Assembly (NCBI GenBank): GCA_023227685.1
Contig: JALNVG010000004.1
Location: 1 to 33,827 of the forward strand
From: Bacteroidaceae bacterium
GTDB taxonomy: Bacteria > Bacteroidota > Bacteroidia > Bacteroidales > Bacteroidaceae
Reading direction: 5' to 3'
Length of the DNA stretch: 33,827 nt
A model generated the notes under the pieces. That model made no database searches and was not told the DNA's origin. It saw nothing but the letters and a program-made list of their open reading frames with translations. Positions 8,654-16,722 of the stretch are shown piece by piece. The stretch's first letter is position 1. Each line of letters begins with the position of its first letter. Position numbers and translations under genes: made by a program.

Positions 8654-8687
8654 TGTTTACTATAAATGTCAGAAAAGGTATATAACT

Positions 8688-9587
8688 ATGAAAGTCGGAG
8701 TAGAATGTAAATATCTTATAGTCAATGATTCGGACCGTAACTATGGCTTATGGGTAAATACGGTCGGTTATCAGCCTATTCCTCCGAATTCTCCTTATCC
8801 GTTGCGCGAGCATCCTACAGGTTATTTCTTCAATGCTGCTAAGGGTAGAATATTGCGCGAGTATCAGTTTGTGTATATAATGAAGGGACAAGGAATGCTA
8901 TCTACTGAATCTACAGCAGAAATACCTATTGATAAGGGATGTTTGATTCTTTTATATCCTGGCCAATGGCATACCTATCATCCATTGAAGTATACTGGTT
9001 GGGATGAATATTACATCGGATTTGAAGGGCCTTTGATCGATTCCATCTTTTCTGATTCTTTTTTTAGTAAGGATCAGCAAGTGCTCGAAGTAGGAGTGAA
9101 TGAAGAACTTGTTTCTCTTTTTAATAAGGCTATACAGGTGGCTAGAGCTGATAAAACAGCTGCCCAACAATACTTGTCAGGTATAGTGATGCATATTATT
9201 GGTATGGTGATCTCTATTTCGAAAAATAAATCTTTCGAACTTAGCGAAGCCGATCAGAAAATAGAGCAAGCTAAGATTCTCATGAACAGGCAGGTGGATA
9301 TCAGTTTTAATCCGGAACAGCTTGCGCATCAGCTCAATGTAGGTTATTCCTGGTTCCGTAAAGTATTCAAAGAATATACCGGATATTCGCCTCTTCAGTA
9401 TTTTCAAGAGCTTAAACTCCGAGAAGCTAAGCATTTACTCGTTTGTTCATCAAAGACCGTAAAAGAGATTGCTTATCTCGTGGGGTATCAGTCGGCAGAA
9501 CATTTTTATTCCTTTTTCAAGAAACGTACAGGATTTACTCCTTTGGCTTATCGATTGTCTGTTAGAAAACCGGGAATTGAAATATAG
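8688..9587 (+). CDS. rhaR: AraC-family regulator of rhamnose use
   Basis: A 299-residue regulator with an N-terminal cupin-like sugar-binding domain (residues about 25-150, with LLYPGQWHTYHPL and YYIGFEGPLID) and a C-terminal double helix-turn-helix (residues about 200-295). Its first HTH is FNPEQLAHQLNVGYSWFRKV, and the second is in VKEIAYLVGYQSAEHFYSFF, followed by KKRTGFTPLAYR, the classic AraC signature. The ATG at 8688 is preferred because the longer frame starts at a TTG inside the upstream terminator hairpin. In B. thetaiotaomicron the equivalent RhaR is a positive regulator of the rha operon; the position here implies the same. It ends only 3 nt from the convergent ade stop. Confidence 0.92.
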   Translation: MKVGVECKYLIVNDSDRNYGLWVNTVGYQPIPPNSPYPLREHPTGYFFNAAKGRILREYQFVYIMKGQGMLSTESTAEIPIDKGCLILLYPGQWHTYHPLKYTGWDEYYIGFEGPLIDSIFSDSFFSKDQQVLEVGVNEELVSLFNKAIQVARADKTAAQQYLSGIVMHIIGMVISISKNKSFELSEADQKIEQAKILMNRQVDISFNPEQLAHQLNVGYSWFRKVFKEYTGYSPLQYFQELKLREAKHLLVCSSKTVKEIAYLVGYQSAEHFYSFFKKRTGFTPLAYRLSVRKPGIEI

Positions 9588-9590
9588 ATT

Positions 9591-11216
9591 TTATTCTATC
9601 CAATAGAACTTGCTATAACTGAACAATCCTTTTTCACCTATTTTTATTTCCGGTATTACCAATAATGACATAAAAGCCAGTGTCATAAATGGGGCACGCA
9701 GGTTGCAGCCCATTTCGTTTACCTTATTATATAGAGACTTATAGACTGTGGATACAGTCTTGCCATCTTTGTCACTCATTATCCCGCCAATAGGGAGAGG
9801 AAGTATATATGCTTTGTCGTTCAGCTGAACGGAAAGGCCGCCCCGTTCTTCAATAATCTGATTGATGGCACCCGCTATTTCCCGGTCAGAACAGCCAACG
9901 GCTATAATATTGTGTGAGTCGTGTGCAACAGAGCTGGCGAACGCACCGTGTTTTAATTCAAAACCCTTGCAAAAAGCTATTTGCGGTTTCCCGTTTTGAT
10001 AGCGGTTTAAGTAGACTATTTTAAGAATGTCGTTTTTTACGTCCGACTCAAAGTTCTCAACTGGTTTATCGGGACAGAAAGTATATGGTGCTGTTAGTAG
10101 TTCTCCATCAGTTAATGAAATAACAGTTACTTTATCACCAACGGCTTTTTTCAAATCAGCAGTAGTTATTTTGTTGTGGTTAAAGGCGTTGACATCCGTA
10201 ATGGATTCTGTTTTTACTTCCCAATTGTCGGTCTCATCAATGTCATATTGCTTTTTACCATTAACGAAAGCCTTTTGTACCTTAAATTGTTTTAAGTCGT
10301 TTATGATTATAAAATCTGCTTTATCACCAATTTTTAAGGTGCCAACATCTAATTTGTAATGTAAAATAGAATTGATAGAAGCGATTTTCAGCACATCGAA
10401 CAAGTCGAAACCATCAGCAATAGCTCTACGTACGAGTTTGTCTATATGCCCTGATTCTATTAACTCGTCAGGATGTGAATCGTCGGTACAAAACATTACA
10501 TTATCCGGATTTGTTTTTATTAATGTTTTTAGAGCCTCATAGTTGCGTGCAGCACTGCCTTCTCTAATTAAAATCTTCATGCCGAGTGCCAGTTTTTCTT
10601 GGGCTTCCTTCAGTGTGGAACATTCATGATCGGTGGAAATGCCACTATTTACATACTTTTTGAGCTGTTCTCCCAACAATCCTGGAGAATGGCCGTCGAT
10701 AGGCAGGCTGTGGCGTTTTGCGCAAGCCAGTTTGGCCATTACTTCTTTATCTTCGAAAAGAACACCCGGCACGTTCATCATCTCCGAGAGAGCGACAAAT
10801 TGATTTGAACTGGCCATCTCTTCCACATCTTTAGACGAAATTACGCCTCCGGATACGTCAAACGGTGTTGCTGGTACGCATGAAGGAATGGAAAAGAAAC
10901 ATTTCACAGGTGATCTCCGGCTATTTTTAAGCATGAATTGAACTCCGGCTACACCCATCACATTACCAATTTCGTGCGGATCTGTCACAACGGCCACTGT
11001 GCCATGTTTGATAACTTGTCGCCCAAAATTCTCCGGCGTCAACATCGAACTTTCTATATGAATGTGTGCATCCACAAATCCGGGGATGATATAGCTTTTT
11101 TCTTTTGTTTCGTGAGGATTGATTTTGGAGATAATTCCGTTTTCTATTTCAATAGAGCCTTCGAATATGGTTCTGTGTTGTATATCAATAATCTGACCTT
11201 CTACTGTTTGTTTCAT
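9591..11216 (-). CDS. ade: Adenine deaminase
   Basis: Amidohydrolase-superfamily enzyme that deaminates adenine to hypoxanthine for purine salvage; cytoplasmic. The 541-residue protein carries the metal-binding HxH in GFVDAHIHIESS (His51 and His53), then DPHEIGNV, the DDSHPDE loop and, in the C-terminal domain, SSVAHDSHNIIAVG, all hallmarks of the Ade/YicP group rather than adenosine deaminase. Length is close to the family norm (about 540-600). It is transcribed alone, convergent with rhaR and divergent from the M16 peptidase. The 346-bp upstream gap contains the peptidase promoter; I see no convincing -7 box for ade. Confidence 0.94.
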   Translation of the reverse strand: MKQTVEGQIIDIQHRTIFEGSIEIENGIISKINPHETKEKSYIIPGFVDAHIHIESSMLTPENFGRQVIKHGTVAVVTDPHEIGNVMGVAGVQFMLKNSRRSPVKCFFSIPSCVPATPFDVSGGVISSKDVEEMASSNQFVALSEMMNVPGVLFEDKEVMAKLACAKRHSLPIDGHSPGLLGEQLKKYVNSGISTDHECSTLKEAQEKLALGMKILIREGSAARNYEALKTLIKTNPDNVMFCTDDSHPDELIESGHIDKLVRRAIADGFDLFDVLKIASINSILHYKLDVGTLKIGDKADFIIINDLKQFKVQKAFVNGKKQYDIDETDNWEVKTESITDVNAFNHNKITTADLKKAVGDKVTVISLTDGELLTAPYTFCPDKPVENFESDVKNDILKIVYLNRYQNGKPQIAFCKGFELKHGAFASSVAHDSHNIIAVGCSDREIAGAINQIIEERGGLSVQLNDKAYILPLPIGGIMSDKDGKTVSTVYKSLYNKVNEMGCNLRAPFMTLAFMSLLVIPEIKIGEKGLFSYSKFYWIE

Positions 11217-11423
11217 GACTGTGCTTGTTTAATATTCTTTTTATATAGTTTTATAAAAACAGTGCTAAAATACAAATAATTTTCGATCTTGCTATTGTTT
11301 TTGCTATACTTTCATTACTTTTTTCATTGATTGTAGAACCTTTATATATATGTAAACGAAAATATTTCAGTAATGTGGTGTGGTAATTTTTTTTCTTTTT
11401 GTCAATACGAAATACCATATAAA

Positions 11424-11457
11424 AGTTTTATTTTATGAAAATAAAACTATATCTTTG
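11424..11457 (+). promoter_or_regulatory. Promoter of the M16 peptidase, with palindromes over the spacer
   Basis: TATCTTTG at 11450-11457 is an exact -7 box, and TTTT at 11426-11429 stands 20 nt upstream in the -33 position. The spacer is filled by a perfect 11-bp palindrome (AGTTTTATTTT, ATG, AAAATAAAACT; 11424-11448). A second dyad, ACTATATCTT-N26-AAGATATAGT (11446-11491), spans the -7 box and the start of the leader. The leader before the ATG is about 100 nt. The rest of the 346-bp ade-peptidase gap (11217-11423) shows only AT-rich sequence. Confidence 0.7.
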
Positions 11458-11563
11458 ACAACGAGAAAGAGCCTTTTTATTAAGATATAGTATCAAAAAG
11501 ATAGTTTTAAAGTCATATCTAAACAAGTTTGATTGTATAATAAATAAGTAATATTAATAATTT

Positions 11564-14383
11564 ATGAAACTAAAGAATTATTTATTTTTGTTCTTAAGTG
11601 TTTTGACGTTAAGCGTGTCTGCTCAGCAGATACCGACACTTCCGGTGGATGCTTCAGTAAAAACAGGGAAGCTACCCAACGGGTTAACTTATTATATTCG
11701 TCATAACGATTATCCCGCTCACCGTGCCGATTTTTATATTGCGCAAAGGGTGGGTTCTATTCTTGAAAACGATGACCAACGTGGGTTGGCACATTTTCTT
11801 GAGCACATGTGTTTTAATGGAACAAAGCATTTTCCGGGAAACGCATTAATTCAATATTTAGAGAGTGTGGGTGTGCAATTCGGTACGAATTTGAATGCTT
11901 ACACATCTGTGGATCAGACGGTTTACAATATTTGTAATGTGCCTACTCAGCGTATAGGTGTTCAAGATTCATGCCTTTTGGTTCTTCACGATTGGGCCAA
12001 TGACCTTACTCTTGATTCTGTTGAGATAGATAAGGAACGTGGCGTTATTCATCAAGAATGGCGCATGAGGTCTACAGCCTCACAGCGTATCTTAGAGCGT
12101 TCTCTGCCGGAGTTGTATCCCGGTAGTAAATATGCTTATCGTATGCCTATCGGTTTGATGAGTGTAGTTGATAGTTTTCGGCCTGCGGTATTACGCGCCT
12201 ATTATGAAAAATGGTATCGTCCGGATTTGCAAGGAATAATTATCGTTGGTGATGTGGATGTAAATCGTATTGAACAAAAGATAAAAGAGCTTTTTTCACC
12301 GACCAAATTGCCAGTTAATGAGGCTAAGCGTATTTATGAAAAAGTGCCTGATAATTTCAAGCCTATTGTGGTGGTAGAAAAAGATAAAGAGCAGACACAG
12401 AATGTGATAGAACTTATGTTCAAACAAGACGTTTTTCCTGATTCTTTGAAAAATACGCCATTTTATATTGCTACCGATTATATTCGTGGTATTGTAAATA
12501 GTATGTTAGGCAGTCGCTTTTCTGAATTAATGCAGAAACCGGATTGTCCTTTTGCTTACGCCGAGACAGAATATGACAATTATATTTTTTCTAAAACTAA
12601 AGATAATTTTCTGGTAGCTTATTTGCCTAAAGAAGGAAAGTCTGTTGGTAGTACTAAGGCTGTGATGGAAGAGCTTGAACGTGCTCGCAGGTTTGGTTTT
12701 ACTGCTACGGAATATGCTCGTGCCCGTGAGGAATATTTGAGCCAAATGGATAAGTTGTATAGTAATCGTGAAAAGCAGAAAAACAATTATTATGTTCAAC
12801 AATATGTCAATAATTTCCTAGATAAGAATCCTCTTCTCAGCATTTCACAGAAGTATCAGATAATGCACGAACTTGTACCTCATATTCAATTGGATGCGGT
12901 CAATCAGGTTGTTAAACAGATGGTTTGTCCTTCGGATACTAATATGGTGATTCTTTCACTTTTTACCGAGAAACCAGGAGTGGTCTATCCTTCCAAGGAT
13001 TCCTTATTATATGCGATACATGCTGCTCGTGCAGAGAAGTTAACAGCCTATGTGGATCATGTGAAGAATGTACCTTTGTTGGGTAAGTTACCTGCTGAAG
13101 GAAAAATTGTTAGCGAGAAAGATAATGCTAAATTTGGCACAGAAGAACTCACATTGTCCAATGGAATGAAAGTGATACTCAAGAAGACTGATTTTAAAAA
13201 CGACGAAGTGCTTGTGAACGGTTATTCTTGGGGCGGTTCATCATTACTTCCTGATTCGGATATGCCGAATATCATTGCGTTCAATGATGTGATTTCAGGT
13301 TCCGGTCTTGGTGAATTTTCTAATACGGAGCTGACGAAAGCATTGGCAGGTAAACAAGCGAGTGTTAATCTCGAACTTGATCGTCTTACGCAAGGTATAT
13401 CCGGTAAATCTACTCCTAAAGATTTAAAGACACTATTCCAACTGATGTATTTGAACTTTACGGATATTCGCAAAGATGAAGATTCGTTCAAGAGTCTTAT
13501 GAATCAGTATAAGACTTTTATCGAAAACGCAGAACTTAATCCTATAAATGCACTGAAAGACTCTTTGAATACTACTTTGTGGACAAATCCTCTTCGTGCC
13601 CAGTCTACCATTAAGAAGGCTATGTTGCCAAAAATCAACTATGATCGTATCATGCAGATTTATAAACAACGTTTTGCCAATGCAGGTCAGTTCACTGTTG
13701 TTTTCACCGGTAATTTCAATGAAGATACCATCAAGCAATATGTTTGTCAGTATCTTGCTCCGCTGCCACGTGGCAAGAAAGAACATTATAAGGATGTGAA
13801 ACTTGATTTTGTTAAAGGTGAGGTGACAAATAAATTTATGCATAAGATGCAGACTCCGCAGGCTTTTGCTTTGATGATGGTTACTGCCGATGCCGATTAC
13901 ACGGTAAAAAATGCAGTAGATATAGATGCTATAGGTCAGGTTTTAAGTATGATTTATCTGCAAAAGATTAGAGAAGATGCCGGTGCTGCTTATTCAGCCA
14001 GTGCTTTTGGTGATCTTCGACGAGGAGAATCTTCAAAATTAGTTTTGCAGGCTGTTTGTCCTTTGAAACCAGAGATGTGTGACACGGCTGTGACTATTCT
14101 TGAAAAAGAATTAGTGGCTTCGGCTCAGAAGATCAGCCCTTCTTATCTTCAAAAGGTGAAAGAGTATATGCTGAAGAAATTTGTCGAAGAACAGCGGGAA
14201 AACGGTTACTGGTCGAGTCGTATTCTTGGCTATTCAAAATGGAATTCTGATATTGATGAGGGTTACAAGACTACAGTGGAAAGCCTTTCTACAGATTCTT
14301 TGGCTAAGTTTATGAAAGATATTGTATTGAAGCAAGGAAATCGATGCGAGGTGATTATGCTTCCTGAAAAAACGAAGGAGTAA
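11564..14383 (+). CDS. Secreted M16-family zinc metallopeptidase (pitrilysin/insulinase type)
   Basis: A 939-residue protein with a clear Sec signal peptide (MKLKNYLFLFLSVLTLSVSAQQ; cleavage likely after Ala20), so periplasmic or outer-membrane facing. The inverted zinc motif HFLEH is at residues 77-81 (His77, Glu80, His81), and a third acidic ligand is likely Glu158 in DKERG. Length and layout fit two M16 core domains plus two M16C half domains on one chain, the second half being catalytically inactive (it begins near ELTLSNGMKVILKK, about residue 525). It stands alone between its own promoter and a strong terminator. The specific substrate is unknown; peptide degradation in the envelope is the reasonable general role. 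Confidence 0.92.
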   Translation: MKLKNYLFLFLSVLTLSVSAQQIPTLPVDASVKTGKLPNGLTYYIRHNDYPAHRADFYIAQRVGSILENDDQRGLAHFLEHMCFNGTKHFPGNALIQYLESVGVQFGTNLNAYTSVDQTVYNICNVPTQRIGVQDSCLLVLHDWANDLTLDSVEIDKERGVIHQEWRMRSTASQRILERSLPELYPGSKYAYRMPIGLMSVVDSFRPAVLRAYYEKWYRPDLQGIIIVGDVDVNRIEQKIKELFSPTKLPVNEAKRIYEKVPDNFKPIVVVEKDKEQTQNVIELMFKQDVFPDSLKNTPFYIATDYIRGIVNSMLGSRFSELMQKPDCPFAYAETEYDNYIFSKTKDNFLVAYLPKEGKSVGSTKAVMEELERARRFGFTATEYARAREEYLSQMDKLYSNREKQKNNYYVQQYVNNFLDKNPLLSISQKYQIMHELVPHIQLDAVNQVVKQMVCPSDTNMVILSLFTEKPGVVYPSKDSLLYAIHAARAEKLTAYVDHVKNVPLLGKLPAEGKIVSEKDNAKFGTEELTLSNGMKVILKKTDFKNDEVLVNGYSWGGSSLLPDSDMPNIIAFNDVISGSGLGEFSNTELTKALAGKQASVNLELDRLTQGISGKSTPKDLKTLFQLMYLNFTDIRKDEDSFKSLMNQYKTFIENAELNPINALKDSLNTTLWTNPLRAQSTIKKAMLPKINYDRIMQIYKQRFANAGQFTVVFTGNFNEDTIKQYVCQYLAPLPRGKKEHYKDVKLDFVKGEVTNKFMHKMQTPQAFALMMVTADADYTVKNAVDIDAIGQVLSMIYLQKIREDAGAAYSASAFGDLRRGESSKLVLQAVCPLKPEMCDTAVTILEKELVASAQKISPSYLQKVKEYMLKKFVEEQRENGYWSSRILGYSKWNSDIDEGYKTTVESLSTDSLAKFMKDIVLKQGNRCEVIMLPEKTKE

Positions 14384-14404
14384 AGAAGCACCTTTTAATA
14401 ACAG

Positions 14405-14443
14405 AAACGGGGGTATGTCAAAAAACTGACATACCCCCGTTTT
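14405..14443 (+). terminator. Strong intrinsic terminator after the M16 peptidase (possibly bidirectional)
   Basis: A perfect 16-bp stem (left arm 14405-14420 with core CGGGGGTATGTCA, right arm 14427-14442) closes a 6-nt AAAAAC loop and runs into TTTT. On the minus strand the stem is also followed by a T-containing stretch, so it could stop pepP read-through from the other side. Confidence 0.9.
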
Positions 14444-14571
14444 CTAATATTCTCTGATGTCGCCATCACCTATAATCTTTTTCATATCAAACTTCGTCTG
14501 TCTATCGCCGGAAATATGCCCCGACAAAAGTGTTTTTCTTATGCTTATCTTGTTAATGAATAGACTATTGC

Positions 14572-14684
14572 AGTTTCCTTCAATAGGAAACTTTAGTTCC
14601 AACACTTGGAAACTATGGTTTCTCTTTTTGGAAACGGCTGTTTCTTCAATAGGAAACGCTCGTTTCCTTTAACGGGAACGAGCG
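14572..14684. repeat. Tandem array of five ~22-bp palindromic units
   Basis: Five consecutive units start at 14572, 14595, 14618, 14640 and about 14662, a 22-23 nt period. Each is a small hairpin with GTTTCC-like left and GGAAAC-like right arms around a 6-7 nt variable loop. Unit 1 is a perfect AGTTTCC/GGAAACT; unit 2 has lost one T; units 3 and 4 have a G·T pair at the loop; unit 5 is extended to about 12 bp by flanking GCTC/GAGC (14657-14684). No T tract follows, so these are not ordinary terminators. The surrounding gap (14444-14784) has no credible gene; it holds this array, a decayed-looking minus-strand frame and a weak hairpin at 14734-14760. Confidence 0.85.
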
Positions 14685-14733
14685 TGACTCATTATGTAAT
14701 TCGTGCTTTCTCTTATAAGTACTTCACAATAAA

Positions 14734-14760
14734 GGGTGTATGTCTGCTTTTGTCACACCC
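14734..14760 (-). terminator. Weak hairpin downstream of pepP
   Basis: GGGTGT/ACACCC arms (6 bp) around a 15-nt loop are followed on the minus strand by TTTATTG. The hairpin is 25 nt past the pepP stop. The T tract is short, so termination here is uncertain. Confidence 0.35.
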
Positions 14761-14784
14761 TCATTTATGTTTTATGATTAACTT

Positions 14785-16569
14785 TTATTTGGTAATAGTT
14801 TGTGTTGCTTCTTTGAGCCATTCTACTTCATCTTTTTGGAGTAGCGGTGATAATTTTTCAAATACGGTATGATGATAATCATTTATCCATAAAATTTCTT
14901 CTTCGCTCATCATCTCCATTTTTATCGGTATAGTATCGATAGGACAAAGCGTAAGTGGCTCAAATTGCAGGAACGGTCCAAATTCTCCTTTGCAATAAGG
15001 AATGATAATCATCGTATTCTCTGTGCGGCAACCATATTCTCCAGCCTTATAAATGCCCGGTTCATTAGTCACCGTCATATGATTTAAGAGAGGAGCCGGC
15101 ATATAATTCATTCTTATCTGGTGAGGTCCCTCGTGCACGTTTAAGAAAGAACCCACGCCATGTCCTGTGCCATGTAGGTAATTGATGCCCTCTTTCCACA
15201 TTGCGTTTCGTGCCAGAATATCAAGTTGCGTACCCGATGAACCTTCCGGAAATTTACAGAGTGCCAATTGGATATGCCCTTTCAGTACCAAGGTATAATC
15301 CTTTTTTTGTTTCTCGGTAATAGGACCAAGAGCGATGGTACGAGTGATATCCGTTGTGCCGTCTAGATATTGAGCTCCGGAATCAAGCAAGAGTAATCCT
15401 TCCGGTTTCAAAGGAACATCAGTCTCTTCGTTTGCTTCGTAATGTACGATAGCACCATGTGCCTGATAACCTGCGATAGTATCGAAACTGATACCTTTAT
15501 AATTTTTCTGTTCAGCTCGTAATGAGGTCAGCTTTTTATCAATTGAGATTTCTGTTTGTTTGCCTTCTTGAACAGCGGGCAGCAGCCAGCGTAAGAACTT
15601 CACCATAGCTACTCCGTCACGAAGCATGGCCCGGTGATACCCCTTGATTTCTGCTTCATTTTTAATCGCTTTCAGATAAGCTACAGGTGATGGCTTGCGT
15701 ACGATCTGGCATGTAGCGGATGTAAATAAGGTATTGTTTGTGCAAATGGGATCCATGAGCAAACGATCTTCCGAATAATTCTTCAAAGCATCTTTTATAT
15801 AATAATAATCAGCTGTTTTAATTTGTTCTTTTTCCAGATATTTTCTTACATCAGGAGTAAGTTTCTCATTATTAATATACAAGGTTGCTTCTGTCCGGGT
15901 AATAAGCAGATATGCTACGAACACAGGATTGCAGTGTACATCATTGCCACGTAAATTGAGCGTCCATGCCACTTCATCAAGGGCCGAAACGAGCATCCCC
16001 TCAGCATTATACTCTTTTAGCTTTTTGCGGATGCGTGTGACCTTTTGCGAACAACTTTCTCCTGCATATTCAAGTGGTTGGATAAAGACCTGATGTGTAG
16101 GTATAGCTGGTCGGTCATTCCATATTGTTTCCAACGGATCAAAAAGTGTATTGAGAAGAATATTTGCAGAGTGAAAATCTGCTTGCAGTTGTTCTATAGA
16201 AGCAGCGGTATTTGAGTATCCGTCTAGTCCTACAGTGTCGCCGTTATGAAGTCTTTGCAACAACCATTGACTGATAGATGGGGTATCAGTCAGTTTCTCT
16301 TTCTCTAAAGTGAACTCCGTTCCCTTAAGTTGTTCGGCTGCCGAAAGGAAGTAGCGAGAATCCGTCCATAATGCTGCATTGTCAAGTGTGACGACAGCCG
16401 TGCCGGCCGAGCCGTTGAATCCGGAGATCCATGCGCGTCCTTCCCAATGTTTGGGGGGATATTCGCTGGTATGCGGATCAGTACTTGGAAAAATGAAAGC
16501 TGCCAATTGGTGGGCCGTCATAAATTCTCTTAATAAATGAATGCGAGTATTGATAACATCTTTTTTCAT
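14785..16569 (-). CDS. pepP: Xaa-Pro aminopeptidase, M24B family
   Basis: Cytoplasmic dimetal aminopeptidase that removes N-terminal residues preceding proline. At 594 residues it is the long three-domain form (two creatinase-like N domains, then the pita-bread catalytic domain) related to eukaryotic XPNPEP1. Metal ligands are visible in order: LLLDSGAQYLDGTTDITRTI (two Asp), GTGHGVGSFLNVHEGPH (His), TNEPGIY (Glu) and CRTENTM (Glu). The N-terminal ALWTDSRYFLSAAEQ is also typical. I start at the ATG at 16569: the longer frame to 16608 would begin upstream of the predicted transcription start (-7 box at 16596-16603). It is divergent from mdh. No signal peptide. Confidence 0.93.
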   Translation of the reverse strand: MKKDVINTRIHLLREFMTAHQLAAFIFPSTDPHTSEYPPKHWEGRAWISGFNGSAGTAVVTLDNAALWTDSRYFLSAAEQLKGTEFTLEKEKLTDTPSISQWLLQRLHNGDTVGLDGYSNTAASIEQLQADFHSANILLNTLFDPLETIWNDRPAIPTHQVFIQPLEYAGESCSQKVTRIRKKLKEYNAEGMLVSALDEVAWTLNLRGNDVHCNPVFVAYLLITRTEATLYINNEKLTPDVRKYLEKEQIKTADYYYIKDALKNYSEDRLLMDPICTNNTLFTSATCQIVRKPSPVAYLKAIKNEAEIKGYHRAMLRDGVAMVKFLRWLLPAVQEGKQTEISIDKKLTSLRAEQKNYKGISFDTIAGYQAHGAIVHYEANEETDVPLKPEGLLLLDSGAQYLDGTTDITRTIALGPITEKQKKDYTLVLKGHIQLALCKFPEGSSGTQLDILARNAMWKEGINYLHGTGHGVGSFLNVHEGPHQIRMNYMPAPLLNHMTVTNEPGIYKAGEYGCRTENTMIIIPYCKGEFGPFLQFEPLTLCPIDTIPIKMEMMSEEEILWINDYHHTVFEKLSPLLQKDEVEWLKEATQTITK

Positions 16570-16595
16570 AAGGCTTATTTGTTTAGTCGAGATTG

Positions 16596-16627
16596 CAAAG
16601 ATATACATCTTTTCTATATTTAACAGA
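16596..16627 (-). promoter_or_regulatory. pepP promoter
   Basis: On the minus strand, TATCTTTG (16596-16603) is preceded by TCTG (16624-16627) with a 20-nt spacer, a close match to the Bacteroides TTTG-N19-21-TAnnTTTG pattern. The expected start lies about 20 nt before the pepP ATG. Confidence 0.7.
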
Positions 16628-16640
16628 AAAAAATATTCGA

Positions 16641-16674
16641 TTTGAACAATATTGTAACTTTTTGCCTATCTTTG
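16641..16674 (+). promoter_or_regulatory. mdh promoter
   Basis: TATCTTTG (16667-16674) with TTTG (16641-16644) 22 nt upstream, slightly longer than the usual spacer. It overlaps the divergent pepP promoter region back to back. The leader to the mdh ATG is about 42 nt. Confidence 0.7.
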
Positions 16675-16722
16675 CCATAAGAATGATTAGGGAGAGGATA
16701 CACACTATAAAAATAAAATAAA

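Noticed and set aside
8583..8687. Upstream TTG start for rhaR
   Set aside because: It lies inside the rha terminator hairpin and upstream of the rhaR -7 box; the added residues match nothing in AraC proteins.
11458..11563. Riboswitch or T-box in the ~100-nt leader of the M16 gene
   Set aside because: I could not match any known conserved core; only the AAGATA-type dyads are visible, so I list these as a regulatory finding instead.
14572..14684. Short palindromic repeats considered as a CRISPR array
   Set aside because: Units are adjacent with no unique 25-40 nt spacers, the repeats themselves vary, and there are no cas genes in the window.
14457..14872. Plus-strand frames of 71 and 88 codons in the pepP-M16 gap
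   Set aside because: Composition is Phe/Leu/Ser-rich as expected from reversed AT-rich DNA; they run through hairpins and into pepP antisense, with no start signals.
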